Below, piece after piece: positions 19,024 to 29,040 of a DNA stretch of 64,000 bases. This DNA is from Colwellia polaris. GTDB taxonomy: Bacteria > Pseudomonadota > Gammaproteobacteria > Enterobacterales > Alteromonadaceae. The stretch covers positions 1 through 64,000 of the forward strand of contig NZ_NBOE01000018.1 of NCBI RefSeq assembly GCF_002104515.1. The letters run 5' to 3'. Numbering within the stretch: position 1 is the first letter of the stretch; the number at the start of each line of letters is the position of its first letter. The notes under the pieces are model-generated. The model had not been told where the DNA came from and did not search any database. It saw only the letters and a program-made list of their open reading frames with translations. The position numbers and the translations under genes were made by a program.

Positions 19024-20625
19024 TTAATTATCTTCAGGCTCTGGTTTTGTATAAGGTCTTATTTGAACAATCATCCCCATGTAAGGGTGATCGAAATAAT
19101 GTACTTCACCGCTTATAACACGACGATTTTGTTTAAACCTAATGGCTTTTGCCTGAATCGGTTTAGCTGTTTTTGTTACCGAAGGGGCAGTAATTGATGA
19201 AGTATCGGTTAACCGAGCCGTAGCGATTTCGCTTAAATTTTTATCTAAAATATTAAAGTCGGCGGTTATAAATAAATAATGCTGTAAATGAATATTAAAA
19301 AAACCGTCGATAAACCAGGGTTGAACAGGCACTTTAGGTGGTGTTGTTATTAATGGGTTTTGATTTTCAAAATTAAGGGATAAGTCTTGTGACTCAAGCG
19401 AAGTTAATAACGCTTCTGTATTATCATTAACCTTGGGTAATTGGGTAATAATCTCTTGAATTCGCAATGCTTTAGCTGCTTGTAATTGTGCATTTTGATT
19501 ATTATCAGCCTGTTCATGCATGGTTTCAATGCTCATAATACTTTGCTCATTATCCGCATCTTTCGCTTCGGCTATGTAGAGATTTTTCTGTTGATTGTAG
19601 CGGGCTAATTGCTTGGTGTGATCGGCAAAAAAATTGTCGCCAGCATAAACTTTAACCGGTATCGATTCTTTTTCTGGTCTAGCAACTTGTCGCCAGCCCA
19701 TATGCAGCATAGGACGAAAGTTTTTGCTATATCTTAAGTCTTTGATTATATCGCCAAGCTGCAAAGATTCTTTGCTGAGCAAATGAGTATGGTTATTAGA
19801 AACTTCTTCTTTCCCATCAATTAACAATGGCACTTTATCGACGCTAAAACCATAGTAATCGAAGCTTGGGTTATTGGCTTGATAGTCAGCAAATGTTGAT
19901 TCATCCATTTTACATAATATATTAGGTTCAACGATCATTGAATATTCAAACTTTGGTGCTTGAAATGCATTTTCAGCAGCTAATAATAATGCTTGAATAT
20001 TTTCACGTTCTGCAGCTGTTAACGCTTGAGAAGGCTCTATATCATGTTCACCCAATGAACTACCTTGAGCTGCATTTAGGTTTGAGTCAGCGTTTAATAG
20101 GGCAGCATTACTGTCAGTGGTAGAGTATTTTGTGTTGTTATTCGGTTCAGTTAATTGCTCTGGTACTACAATAGTTTCTGATACGCTTTGCTTGGTTGAT
20201 ACTAAAGCGTTATTTAGTTCGCTTTCACTTGCTCCCAAAGCTTGGTTTGCGTCGTTAATTGCCATGCTTTCGGCTACTAATTCTTCAAGTTGTGCTAACG
20301 ATTTTATTTCAAATATTTCAGGCAGCTTTGCCTGCTTTTGTACTAAGTTATTATGATTTTGTATGGCGTCACAGCGAGGTAGCAATTGCTTTAAGCTGCG
20401 AATATCTGGATTTAAGTACTGGCGCAATAAATCTTCTACACGGCGGTGTGTGGGCAGTTCACTAAGCTCTGGAAAACTTTCTTTCGACTGACTTTTATCA
20501 TCTAATTGACTAAAAAGAATAATTTCGACATCAAACCATCTGTCGTCACTTTTTTGCGTTGCTGCATTTAACGTTAGCGGTAATGCTAACGAGGCAGAAC
20601 ATAAAAATAGTTGTGTTAATTTCAT
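19024..20625 (-). CDS. csiV: CsiV-family (PF10972-like) periplasmic protein
   Basis: The protein is 533 aa with a signal peptide (...LPLTLNAA). It then has RWFDVEIILFSQ, which opens CsiV-type proteins, a long Gln/Asn/Glu-rich variable middle, and a conserved C-terminus with PWFIDGFFNIHLQHYLFI and an HPYMGMIVQIRPY end. CsiV from Vibrio cholerae is a periplasmic peptidoglycan-binding protein tied to the response to muropeptides/D-amino-acid-modified wall and cell shape. The position next to mfd on the same strand fits the gammaproteobacterial arrangement. The middle is longer than I expect for the family. Symbol given by family resemblance. Confidence 0.72.
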   Translation of the reverse strand: MKLTQLFLCSASLALPLTLNAATQKSDDRWFDVEIILFSQLDDKSQSKESFPELSELPTHRRVEDLLRQYLNPDIRSLKQLLPRCDAIQNHNNLVQKQAKLPEIFEIKSLAQLEELVAESMAINDANQALGASESELNNALVSTKQSVSETIVVPEQLTEPNNNTKYSTTDSNAALLNADSNLNAAQGSSLGEHDIEPSQALTAAERENIQALLLAAENAFQAPKFEYSMIVEPNILCKMDESTFADYQANNPSFDYYGFSVDKVPLLIDGKEEVSNNHTHLLSKESLQLGDIIKDLRYSKNFRPMLHMGWRQVARPEKESIPVKVYAGDNFFADHTKQLARYNQQKNLYIAEAKDADNEQSIMSIETMHEQADNNQNAQLQAAKALRIQEIITQLPKVNDNTEALLTSLESQDLSLNFENQNPLITTPPKVPVQPWFIDGFFNIHLQHYLFITADFNILDKNLSEIATARLTDTSSITAPSVTKTAKPIQAKAIRFKQNRRVISGEVHYFDHPYMGMIVQIRPYTKPEPEDN

Positions 20626-20738
20626 TCAGTATCCAGTTAATGGTTATTTACCAAGAGATAATAGCAAAAAGTTATTCAATACTTAAATTATCAATTAGTT
20701 ATCTGTTTTATATGTGTAATAAAGTGTTTGCTTAGTAG

Positions 20739-23700
20739 CTAAGGGCGTAAATGGTTCGCCAACTCGTTCAACATAGTAGTGATTAAAATAAAACGGGCTT
20801 TAGCATCTTCACTCGGTACTTTGAATTTGAGCTTATTTGCGCCGTCCATGGTGTAAATTTTTGGTTGCTGCTGAATTAAGCCAAGAATAAACATGTGATC
20901 AACTTTGGTGTCTGGGCCAAATTCAAATGAACCTCCTGCAGGACCGGCATCTATGCGAGTAATACCAATCTTTTGAGCTTTAAGTTTTAGTTTAGCAATA
21001 TGCACTAAGTTCTTTGTAGCTTGTGGCAATAGGCCAAAACGGTCAATCAGTTCAACTTGTACATCGTCAAGCGCTTGCTTGTTTTTACAACTGGCAATAC
21101 GTTTGTATAAGCTTAGTCGGAGGCTAACATCGAATATATAGTCTTCGGGAAGCAGAGCAGGTACTCGTAAATCGACTTCAGTTTGTGTTTTAGTGACTTG
21201 ATCAAGCGTTAACGATTTGCCATCTTTAAGCGCTTCAACAGCAGCATCTAGCATTTCCATATACAGCGTAAAGCCCACTTGGCTCATCGAGCCACTTTGG
21301 TCTTCGCCAAGTAATTCACCTGCGCCACGTATTTCTAAATCGTGAGTAGCCAAAGTAAATCCGGCGCCTAGGTCTTCAAGGGATGCGATGGCTTCGAGGC
21401 GTTTTTTGGCGTCTTTGGTTAAGCGTTTTTCGTGAGGTGTTAATAAATAAGCATAAGCTTGATGATGCGAACGACCGACACGACCACGTAATTGATGTAG
21501 TTGTGCTAAACCAAGATTATCAGCACGGTCCATAATGATGGTGTTAGCACTGGGAACATCAATACCGGTTTCTATGATCGTAGTACAGACTAAAACATTG
21601 TAGCGTTGATGATAAAAGTCGCTCATAACCCGTTCAAGTTCACGCTCGCGCATTTGCCCATGTGCGGTAATAATTTTTGCTTCAGGTAATAATTTTTGAA
21701 TATCGGCGGCTGTTTTATCTATGGTGTCGACATTGTTATGCAAAAAGTAAACTTGTCCACCACGTAAAACTTCACGCAATATTGATTCACGAATTAGGGC
21801 GTCGTCACGTTGGCGAACAAAGGTTTTAACCGCTAAACGTTTTGCTGGTGGTGTTGCGATAATCGACAAATCACGCATGCCACCCATAGCCATATTTAAG
21901 GTTCGCGGAATAGGCGTTGCGGTTAAGGTTAAAATATCAACGTTGGCGCGTAGTTGCTTTATTTTCTCTTTTTGTTTAACGCCAAACCTGTGTTCTTCAT
22001 CAACAATGAGTAAGCCTAAGTCTTTATATTTTATGCTATTTTGTAATAGCTTATGGGTACCAATTAATATGTCGATTTGCCCCGACTCAACCTCTTTAAT
22101 TACCGCATTTTGTTCTTTGGTGGTTTTAAAGCGTGATAACACTTCTATGCTTATTGGCCAGTTAGCAAAACGGTCACGGAAGCTTTCGTAATGTTGTTGA
22201 GCAAGTAGGGTCGTTGGCACTAATATCGCCACTTGTTTACCGTCATTTACCGCAACAAATGCCGCACGCATGGCCACTTCTGTTTTACCAAAGCCAACAT
22301 CACCACACACTAATCTGTCCATAGCTTTTGGCGATAGCATGTCGCTTATCACGGCATTAATGGCTTGTTTTTGGTCGAAGGTTTCTTCAAAGCCAAAGCT
22401 GTCAGCAAAAGCTTGATAGTCTTCTTTATCGCGTTTGAAGCTATAACCATGATTGCTGGCACGCTTGGCATAAATATCGAGTAACTCAGCAGCAACATCA
22501 CGTACTTTTTCGGCGGCTTTTTGTTTGGCTTTACTCCACGTATCGTTACCCAACTTGTGCAATGGGGCGTGTTCAGCATCGGCGCCTGAGTAGCGACTGA
22601 TTAAATGTAGTGAAGCAACAGGAACATAGAGTTTGGCTTCTTTTGCATAACTCAGCACTAAAAACTCTGTAGTAATACCGCTGTTTTCTATGGTTTGTAA
22701 GCCCATGTATCGACCAATACCATGTTCAATATGTACAACAGGTTGGCCAATGCTCAGCTCAGCTAAGTTTTTAAATATCGCGTCGTTTTGAATCTCTTGT
22801 TGTTTATTGCGACGACGAGTTTGGCGAACTCTATCGCCTAGTAATTCAGCTTCGGTGATTAATGCTATGGCATTCTTTTTTGCACTGCCTTTGGCTTGGA
22901 AAATAAAACCGGCACTTAAGGCATTAACGGTGATACCCAAAGGTGCGTCACTGTTAACAAAGTCTTCAATGGTTTTAAATATATTGGGTTTTATTTTATT
23001 ACGCTCAAGTAGCTCTAATACACTTTCACGTCGGCCTTGGCTTTCAGCGACAAATAACAGTTTATTTGGCGTTTCTTTACTAGTAATAAAGTTGTTCAGC
23101 AGTTCAAAGGGCTGCTTTAATTTATGATCAATAGTTAAGTCAGGTAGCTGATGTACATCAAACTGTACTTGAGATAGCTTGACTTCTTCTTCATTAATCT
23201 CAGGCTTTAAATTAATGCGATCAAAGGGTTTTAAAGCGCTGTAGAGCTCTTCACTGTTTAAAAATAATTGTTCAGGCGGCAGTAATGGCCGAGTGGGATC
23301 ATAGCGGCGATCTTCATAACGATAATTAATATCGCTCCAATAATGGCTTAACGATTTATCAATATCGCCACTGATAATAATTAAGGTGTTATCAGTTAAG
23401 TAGTCGCATAAGGTGTTGGTTTGTTCAAAAAATAACGGTAAGTAATATTCGATACCAGCGGGCATAATACCGTTACTAACCTGATGATATATAGATTCTT
23501 TATCTATGGTGCTAGTGAATTGTTCACGGTATTGGCTGCGAAATAAGTTAGTGCCGTCATTATCTGTTGGAAACTCATGTGCAGGTAGTAAATTTATACC
23601 GTCAACTTTATCGCTAGAACGTTGGTTTTCTGGGTCGAACAAACGGATTTCGTCAATTTCATCATCAAAAAAATCTAATCTGAACGGAGTGTTGCTGCCC

Positions 23701-24248
23701 ATAGGGAATATATCAAGAATAGCGCCACGAGCAGAAAACTCACCGTGTTCCATTACTTGGTCAACACTGCGGTATCCGCTCGCTTCTAGGTTTTGTCTTA
23801 GTTGGTGTAAATCTTTTTTATCACCTTTTTTGATGATTAAGCTGTTTGCTTCAATATATTGCTTGGGTGCTAAACGTTGAATCAAGGTGGAAATAGGCAC
23901 AATAACAATGCCTTTATCCATACGAGATAATTGATATAAGGTCGCTAAACGTTGAGAAATAATATCTTGGTGTGGTGAAAACGTGTCGTAAGGCAGTGTT
24001 TCCCAATCTGGAAATAAGCAAATAGGCAGTTTTTCTTGTTTATTTAAGCTGGCAAGTTCTTGCTCTAAACGCAAAGCCGAAGGCGTATCATGAGTTAATA
24101 AAAGTATTGGCTGTTGCGTAGTTAACGCACCATGAAAAATAGCAACAGTGGCACTACTACCAGGCAGGTTTTGCCAAACCTTTTTATCGGCATTTTTTCC
24201 GCGGCTTTTAGCTAATACAGGACTGAAAATACTAACGTTTTTACTCAT
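20739..24248 (-). CDS. mfd: Transcription-repair coupling factor Mfd
   Basis: The protein is 1169 aa, full length for Mfd. It has a UvrB-homology N-terminal region (about 20-340), an RNA-polymerase interaction (CarD-like) domain near 480-560 (GQPVVHIEHGIGRYMG), an SF2 translocase with Walker A GDVGFGKTEVAMR near 650 and DEEH box at DEEHRFGV near 755, a helicase C-terminal half with GLAQLHQLRGRVGRS, and the TRCF C-terminal domain (about 1010-1110). It removes RNA polymerase stalled at lesions and recruits UvrA. ATG start, single transcription unit or co-transcribed with the csiV-like gene 113 bp downstream. Confidence 0.97.
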   Translation of the reverse strand: MSKNVSIFSPVLAKSRGKNADKKVWQNLPGSSATVAIFHGALTTQQPILLLTHDTPSALRLEQELASLNKQEKLPICLFPDWETLPYDTFSPHQDIISQRLATLYQLSRMDKGIVIVPISTLIQRLAPKQYIEANSLIIKKGDKKDLHQLRQNLEASGYRSVDQVMEHGEFSARGAILDIFPMGSNTPFRLDFFDDEIDEIRLFDPENQRSSDKVDGINLLPAHEFPTDNDGTNLFRSQYREQFTSTIDKESIYHQVSNGIMPAGIEYYLPLFFEQTNTLCDYLTDNTLIIISGDIDKSLSHYWSDINYRYEDRRYDPTRPLLPPEQLFLNSEELYSALKPFDRINLKPEINEEEVKLSQVQFDVHQLPDLTIDHKLKQPFELLNNFITSKETPNKLLFVAESQGRRESVLELLERNKIKPNIFKTIEDFVNSDAPLGITVNALSAGFIFQAKGSAKKNAIALITEAELLGDRVRQTRRRNKQQEIQNDAIFKNLAELSIGQPVVHIEHGIGRYMGLQTIENSGITTEFLVLSYAKEAKLYVPVASLHLISRYSGADAEHAPLHKLGNDTWSKAKQKAAEKVRDVAAELLDIYAKRASNHGYSFKRDKEDYQAFADSFGFEETFDQKQAINAVISDMLSPKAMDRLVCGDVGFGKTEVAMRAAFVAVNDGKQVAILVPTTLLAQQHYESFRDRFANWPISIEVLSRFKTTKEQNAVIKEVESGQIDILIGTHKLLQNSIKYKDLGLLIVDEEHRFGVKQKEKIKQLRANVDILTLTATPIPRTLNMAMGGMRDLSIIATPPAKRLAVKTFVRQRDDALIRESILREVLRGGQVYFLHNNVDTIDKTAADIQKLLPEAKIITAHGQMRERELERVMSDFYHQRYNVLVCTTIIETGIDVPSANTIIMDRADNLGLAQLHQLRGRVGRSHHQAYAYLLTPHEKRLTKDAKKRLEAIASLEDLGAGFTLATHDLEIRGAGELLGEDQSGSMSQVGFTLYMEMLDAAVEALKDGKSLTLDQVTKTQTEVDLRVPALLPEDYIFDVSLRLSLYKRIASCKNKQALDDVQVELIDRFGLLPQATKNLVHIAKLKLKAQKIGITRIDAGPAGGSFEFGPDTKVDHMFILGLIQQQPKIYTMDGANKLKFKVPSEDAKARFILITTMLNELANHLRP

Positions 24249-24580
24249 GATTACTCGTAACTTAATTGCGTTTTAAAAAGGTGAACTTGGAAAACTTACT
24301 CATTGATGATTTTGATTCAAGCAATATTTTATACATTGTACTCGTATGTCATATGCTCAAATTTTCCATATCTTAACATGAGTTTTAGCTGAACTTTAAC
24401 CGCTAAATTTAATGCTTTGCCGCTTTTAGGATAAATAGCACATACGGGTAAAGATCTGGTTATTTAAAGCGTGTATAATAGCGCACAATTAAATCATTAC
24501 ATGTTACTGCATGTTATTAAGTTTACGTTTAATATCAGTAATAATATCCAGCGAAAACCGTTGGCCCTTGGAGAAAATTT

Positions 24581-25243
24581 TTGACTAATAACGATGTTTT
24601 ACGCCGCTTACGATACACTTTTAATTTTAATGATCAAAAGGTTATAGCTATTTTTGCTTCGGGCGACCTAACAGTAACGCGCGAGCAAATAAGTAACTGG
24701 TTAAAAAAAGAAGAAGATCCGGCTTATGTAAATTGCCCTGATACCACTTTTGCGGCTTTTTTAAATGGCTTTATTAATGAACGTCGTGGCAAAAAAGAAG
24801 GCGAGCCAGCAAAAGCTGAAAAACGCTTAAATAATAATATTATTCTTACTAAGCTTAAAATTGCTTTTAATTTAAAAGCAGAAGATATTATTGAAATGTT
24901 GGCATTAGCAAACTTTCGTTTAAATAAACCAGAATTAAGCGCTTTCTCTCGCAAGCCAGATCATAAAAATTATCGCGAATGTAAAGATCAAGTTTTACGT
25001 AACTTTTTACAAGGTATTGATAAAAAGTTTCATGTACAACGTCGCGCTAAAGTGCAAGTAAACAAGCCGGTTGTCGAAGAAACAAAAGATAATTTAGAAA
25101 AAGTGTTAGCAAATAAAAATTATAATTCGGCTAAAGCTAATGCGAGCAAAATTTATGTTAATCCGAATAAAACAAAAGTTGAACGCAAGCCTGGCGAACG
25201 TAAAGTGTTAAAACTTAAACCGAAAGATATTTGGGGCGAATAG
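24581..25243 (+). CDS. yehS: DUF1456 protein, YehS-like
   Basis: The protein is 220 aa. It contains two DUF1456 repeats, the first from DVLRRLRYTFNF (residues 5-65) and the second from ILTKLKIAFNL (about 87-150), each with an [S/A]xWLKKxxDP or AFSRKPDHKNY segment. The tail of about 70 residues is basic and low-complexity, making the protein longer than E. coli YehS (about 156 aa). Function unknown. The TTG start has GGAG at 24570 with good spacing, and the N-terminus matches the family. It is divergent from mfd and the 330-bp intergenic region holds both promoters. Confidence 0.85.
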   Translation: MTNNDVLRRLRYTFNFNDQKVIAIFASGDLTVTREQISNWLKKEEDPAYVNCPDTTFAAFLNGFINERRGKKEGEPAKAEKRLNNNIILTKLKIAFNLKAEDIIEMLALANFRLNKPELSAFSRKPDHKNYRECKDQVLRNFLQGIDKKFHVQRRAKVQVNKPVVEETKDNLEKVLANKNYNSAKANASKIYVNPNKTKVERKPGERKVLKLKPKDIWGE

Positions 25244-25334
25244 TTACTTGTTAACACTGACTTTTTTGCTCAAAATGTAAAAATACATCAGCAATAAATA
25301 GATTCTATATTATTATAAAAATAAGGAACTACCT

Positions 25335-25784
25335 ATGTCAGAAAATACACAAACTGCACACCTAAATGGCTTACCTCGTTGGTTTACATTAGTCGCTATT
25401 TTAGCACTTGTTTGGAACTTACTTGGCGTTATGGCATTTTTTGGTCATATAACGATGACTTCAGAAGCGATAGCCGAACTACCTCAAGCAGAGCAAGCAC
25501 TTTATAGCGCAGTGCCAATATGGGCAACTATTGCTTTTACTGTTGCTGTATTTGCGGGAGCTATAGGGAGTATTGCGTTATTAATGAGAAAGCGTATTTG
25601 TTATCCCTTATTTGTCGTTTCATTAGTGGCGGTATTAGTGCAAATGTTTCATTCATTTTTCATTAGTAACTCTTATGAGGTTTATGGTCCAGGCGGCACG
25701 GTAATGCCACTTATGGTAATCATTATCGCTTTCTTGTTAGTCGCATTTTCGATTAAAGGTCGTAACAATAACTGGTTTAGCTAA
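25335..25784 (+). CDS. Small four-helix membrane protein
   Basis: The protein is 149 aa with four clear membrane helices (about 18-38, 57-80, 86-106, 118-140). The first loop is short and acidic (EAIAELPQAEQALY). No known transporter or enzyme motif. Similar proteins are common in marine gammaproteobacteria and Bacteroidetes as unassigned inner-membrane proteins. Start ATG with AAGGA 10 nt upstream. Followed by a strong terminator, so it is a single gene or the end of the unit begun by the yehS-like gene 91 bp upstream. Confidence 0.75.
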   Translation: MSENTQTAHLNGLPRWFTLVAILALVWNLLGVMAFFGHITMTSEAIAELPQAEQALYSAVPIWATIAFTVAVFAGAIGSIALLMRKRICYPLFVVSLVAVLVQMFHSFFISNSYEVYGPGGTVMPLMVIIIAFLLVAFSIKGRNNNWFS

Positions 25785-25820
25785 TACTTCTCCATTTAAT
25801 TCGATAACACGTTTATTCTG

Positions 25821-25844
25821 AAAGCCTGCAATTGCAGGCTTTTT
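25821..25844 (+). terminator. Rho-independent terminator
   Basis: Perfect palindrome AAGCCTGCAATTGCAGGCTT followed by a T run, 37 bp after the stop of the small membrane protein. Confidence 0.85.
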
Positions 25845-25962
25845 GTTTATTAATCGCTGTTGTTAACAATTTTTAGCAATTGAAAATAGTTAATAAGGTC
25901 TTGCTTAGTGATACACTTTCTTGATTAATTTATAGTAATAAAACCCTGCGGTTATACGAACA

Positions 25963-26949
25963 ATGCTCACTAAAATTAAAGCTAAATTACCCGGTGTTAC
26001 CTTATGTGCAGCTATCGCGGTTATCGCCGCTATTATTGCTACACGCTATCAAGCGCCCATTATTCTATTTGCTTTGTTAATAGGTTTGAGCCTACATTCC
26101 TTTTATAGTCACTCAAGCCTTCAACGTGGTGTTAATTTTTGTTCGCGAGAGTTATTACGCTTATGTGTTGGTTTGCTCGGCGTGCGTATTGCTTTTTCTG
26201 ATATTGTTTCACTGGGGATAACACCACCTTTGATCGTGATGGGAAGTATGTTTTTAACGATTATTTTTGGTGTGTTGTTTGCGCGTACTTTAGGCTTATC
26301 GAAAGTATTTGGTGTGTTGTCGGGTGGGGCAGTTGCAGTATGTGGCGTCTCAGCAGCAGCGGCAATCTCTACTGTATTACCAAACGATAAATCACAAGAG
26401 AAATACTTTGCCTTTACGGTGATAGGTATTACCACTTTCAGCACTTTAGCGATGGTTTTTTACCCTATAGTGGCGAGCTATTTGGGCTTTTCAGACGAGC
26501 TTGCTGGGGTTTTTATTGGTGGCGCTATTCATGATGTCGCTCAAGTTGTTGGTGCTGGTTATACTATTTCTCCAGAAGCGGGCGATGTTGCCACTTACAT
26601 TAAACTACTTAGGGTCGCGCTGTTAATGCCAATTGTAATGATGGTATTTTTTGCCTTTAAAGAGAAAAACAGCAAAATGTCGGCTGGTGTTAGCGCTTTT
26701 ATACCGGGTTTTTTAGTTATGTTTTTCGTGTTGGCATTGTTAAAAAATGTTGGTGTGTTACCTATGTGGTTAATTGACATTATTCGAAGCTTGTCGAGTA
26801 GCTTACTGGTTATTGCCATTGCAGCGATTGGTGTTAGAACATCGTTAAAACAAGTGTTATCTGTTGGTTGGCGACCGGTATTATTAATGGCGAGTGAGAG
26901 CGTATTTTTGGCTGGATTGGTTATTTTGGGCATTATCTTTTTTTATTAA
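25963..26949 (+). CDS. yeiH: YeiH/UPF0324-family putative sulfate exporter
   Basis: The protein is 328 aa with about ten membrane helices over its whole length. It has the conserved LCVGLLGVRIAFSDI, SGGAVAVCGVSAAAAI and FIGGAIHDVAQVVGAGYTIS segments of the YeiH/UPF0324 family. Members are predicted inner-membrane anion exporters (annotated as putative sulfate exporter). Substrate not shown. Usually adjacent to a LysR regulator, which is absent here. Its own promoter region lies behind the upstream terminator, and a weak hairpin follows. Confidence 0.88.
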   Translation: MLTKIKAKLPGVTLCAAIAVIAAIIATRYQAPIILFALLIGLSLHSFYSHSSLQRGVNFCSRELLRLCVGLLGVRIAFSDIVSLGITPPLIVMGSMFLTIIFGVLFARTLGLSKVFGVLSGGAVAVCGVSAAAAISTVLPNDKSQEKYFAFTVIGITTFSTLAMVFYPIVASYLGFSDELAGVFIGGAIHDVAQVVGAGYTISPEAGDVATYIKLLRVALLMPIVMMVFFAFKEKNSKMSAGVSAFIPGFLVMFFVLALLKNVGVLPMWLIDIIRSLSSSLLVIAIAAIGVRTSLKQVLSVGWRPVLLMASESVFLAGLVILGIIFFY

Positions 26950-26950
26950 T

Positions 26951-26971
26951 AAGGCTTTATAAAGCTTTTTT
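26951..26971 (+). terminator. Probable terminator after yeiH
   Basis: Short hairpin AAGGCTTT-AT-AAAGCTTT with a T run, starting 2 nt after the stop. The stem is weak with a G-T pair and a very small loop. Confidence 0.5.
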
Positions 26972-27094
26972 ATGGTAGGTCGTAGCGAATATAACTGCGA
27001 GCAATGAAGCAAAAAGTGCGCATACGAGGTGTGGTTTATGCGCACAAATTTAATCGACAATTTTAATTGCATAGCGGCCTAACTATGGCTTTAC

Positions 27095-27961
27095 TTAAAA
27101 TTCACTATCAACAGCATTTGCATCTTTAATACGTTCAATGCGCGCTTCTTCTTCCTCAAATGCCGCTTTAATTTCTTCAAGCACGGTATCAACATCTGCA
27201 GCGCCAGTATCTTCTTCAAACAAGCCGGTTAGCGGGGTTTCTGGTGTTAACTCACCTGATTCGAATAATGCCCACATTTCTTGGCCATATTTACTTTGCT
27301 TTAATGCCGGACTAAATTGACCATAGTAGTTAGTCATATTAGTAACATCACGCATTAACATTGACTTGGCGTTATTGTTAGCAGAAGCATCAACTGCCTG
27401 CGGCAAATCAATAATAACCGGGCCGTAGTCATCTACTAAAACGTTAAACTCTGATAAATCGCCATGAATAACCCCAGCACAAAGCATTAATTTAACGTAA
27501 TGCATAACTAGGGTGTGATCTTCTTCAGCTTGCTCTGCTGGCATAACTACATCATTTAAGCGTGGTGCAACATCGCCATCGTCGGTGGTAACAAGTTCCA
27601 TTAATAATACGCCGTCGAAGCAACCAAAAGGTTGAGGTACGCGCACGCCAGCTTCTGCTAGTTGATATAGCGCGTCAACTTCAGCATTTTGCCAAGCGGA
27701 TTCTTGTTGATCACGGCCATATTTAGAGCCTTTTTCCATTGCTCTAGCACGACGACTGTTGCGACTTTTTCTGCCTTCTTGATATTGTGCTGCTTTTTTA
27801 AAGCTGCGCTTAATGGCTTCTTTGTAAACTTTCGCACAGCGAATATCATCGCCGCAACGCACCATATAAACAGTGGCTTCTTTTCCACTCATTAATTGGC
27901 TTATTACTTCGTCTATTAGGCCATCATTTACAAGTGGCTGTATGCGTTTAGGTACTTTCAT
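27095..27961 (-). CDS. RIO1-like serine protein kinase (PA4780 type)
   Basis: The protein is 288 aa. RIO-kinase fold: the nucleotide-binding GKEATVYMVRCGDD segment near residue 27, Lys in CAKVYK near 44, catalytic loop VIHGDLSEFNVLV near 165, and metal-binding Asp in VIIDLPQAVD near 182. The C-terminus is acidic. In archaea and eukaryotes RIO kinases work in ribosome maturation; bacterial members of this subgroup have no settled role. Alone on the minus strand; 142 bp separate its start from the divergent dehydrogenase gene. Confidence 0.88.
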   Translation of the reverse strand: MKVPKRIQPLVNDGLIDEVISQLMSGKEATVYMVRCGDDIRCAKVYKEAIKRSFKKAAQYQEGRKSRNSRRARAMEKGSKYGRDQQESAWQNAEVDALYQLAEAGVRVPQPFGCFDGVLLMELVTTDDGDVAPRLNDVVMPAEQAEEDHTLVMHYVKLMLCAGVIHGDLSEFNVLVDDYGPVIIDLPQAVDASANNNAKSMLMRDVTNMTNYYGQFSPALKQSKYGQEMWALFESGELTPETPLTGLFEEDTGAADVDTVLEEIKAAFEEEEARIERIKDANAVDSEF

Positions 27962-28103
27962 AGCGCCGTTATACCTTAGTTGGGCGTTGGAAGATAGAAC
28001 AAAATTATAACTTTTTATTTATCAATAGATTAAAACATTGTCTGGTTTACGTATTAACTTGGGGTAGTATAATCAAATCTATTTTACATTAACACAACGC
28101 CTT

Positions 28104-29039
28104 ATGATCCCATTTATAAATCAGTTACCTAAAGATGAAGAAGTCAGGTGGTTAGCAGCGCTTAATCAACGCTTGCCGAATGAAAATGTTGTGTCGTTTT
28201 CTGAGCTTAAATCTAGTGATAAAGCGGGTATTGAATTAGCCATTGTCGCTAACCCAAATATTGATGAATTGGCTGAACTTAAAAGTTTAATTTGGGTGCA
28301 CAGTGTTTGGGCTGGCGTTGAGCATTTAATGCTTTCACTGGCTAACTCATCAATTGACGTTGTACGATTAATGGACCCAACGCTTAGCCAAACCATGGCA
28401 GAAGCGGTGTTAGCATGGAGCTTATATTTACACCGAGAGATGCCGCGCTATGCCAAGCAGCAAAGAAAAAAACAATGGCAGCAACATCAACTAGTGCCAG
28501 CGAGTAAGCGACGTATTGGTATTCTGGGTTTAGGAGAACTTGGGCAAGTTAGTGCAAAACAGCTACAAATTAATGGTTTTAATGTTATGGGCTGGAGCCG
28601 AACTGAAAAAGCTATTGAAAACATTAGCTGTTTTAGTGGCGATAGCGGCTTAGCTGAAATGGTCGCGCAAAGTGATATTCTAGTGTGCTTGCTGCCGTTA
28701 ACTTCAATCACGAAAGGGATTATTAATAAAAGTTTATTAAATCAACTACCCACAGGTAGCGCCATTATTAATTTTGCACGTGGTGGCATTATTAACACCA
28801 GCGATTTACTAGCAGCTTTAGATAGCAATCATCTTAACCACGCCGTACTCGACGTATTTGAACATGAACCTCTAAACGCAGAAAGCGAACTGTGGCAACA
28901 CCCAGATATAACTGTTTTGCCACATATTTCAGCGCCAACAAACCTCAATAGTGCCAGTGACATTGTCGCAAAAAACATAACAACTTACCGCACAACCGGA
29001 CAGCTACCTACCACAGTTAATAAACTTATAGGGTATTAA
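28104..29039 (+). CDS. Glyoxylate/hydroxypyruvate reductase (GhrA-like 2-hydroxyacid dehydrogenase)
   Basis: The protein is 311 aa. NAD(P)-binding GILGLGELGQVSA lies near residue 139; the D-2-hydroxyacid dehydrogenase catalytic set follows: Arg in FARGGII near 228, Glu in FEHEPL near 257 and His in LPHISAPT near 276. Length and motifs fit GhrA, which reduces glyoxylate and hydroxypyruvate in the cytosol. Exact substrate is not decided. ATG start; the coding region runs directly into a heptamer repeat tract. Confidence 0.88.
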   Translation: MIPFINQLPKDEEVRWLAALNQRLPNENVVSFSELKSSDKAGIELAIVANPNIDELAELKSLIWVHSVWAGVEHLMLSLANSSIDVVRLMDPTLSQTMAEAVLAWSLYLHREMPRYAKQQRKKQWQQHQLVPASKRRIGILGLGELGQVSAKQLQINGFNVMGWSRTEKAIENISCFSGDSGLAEMVAQSDILVCLLPLTSITKGIINKSLLNQLPTGSAIINFARGGIINTSDLLAALDSNHLNHAVLDVFEHEPLNAESELWQHPDITVLPHISAPTNLNSASDIVAKNITTYRTTGQLPTTVNKLIGY

Positions 29040-29040
29040 G

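Noticed and set aside
22349-23880. Antisense ORFs over mfd
   Set aside because: Low-complexity frames opposite a conserved gene, with no ribosome sites or domains.
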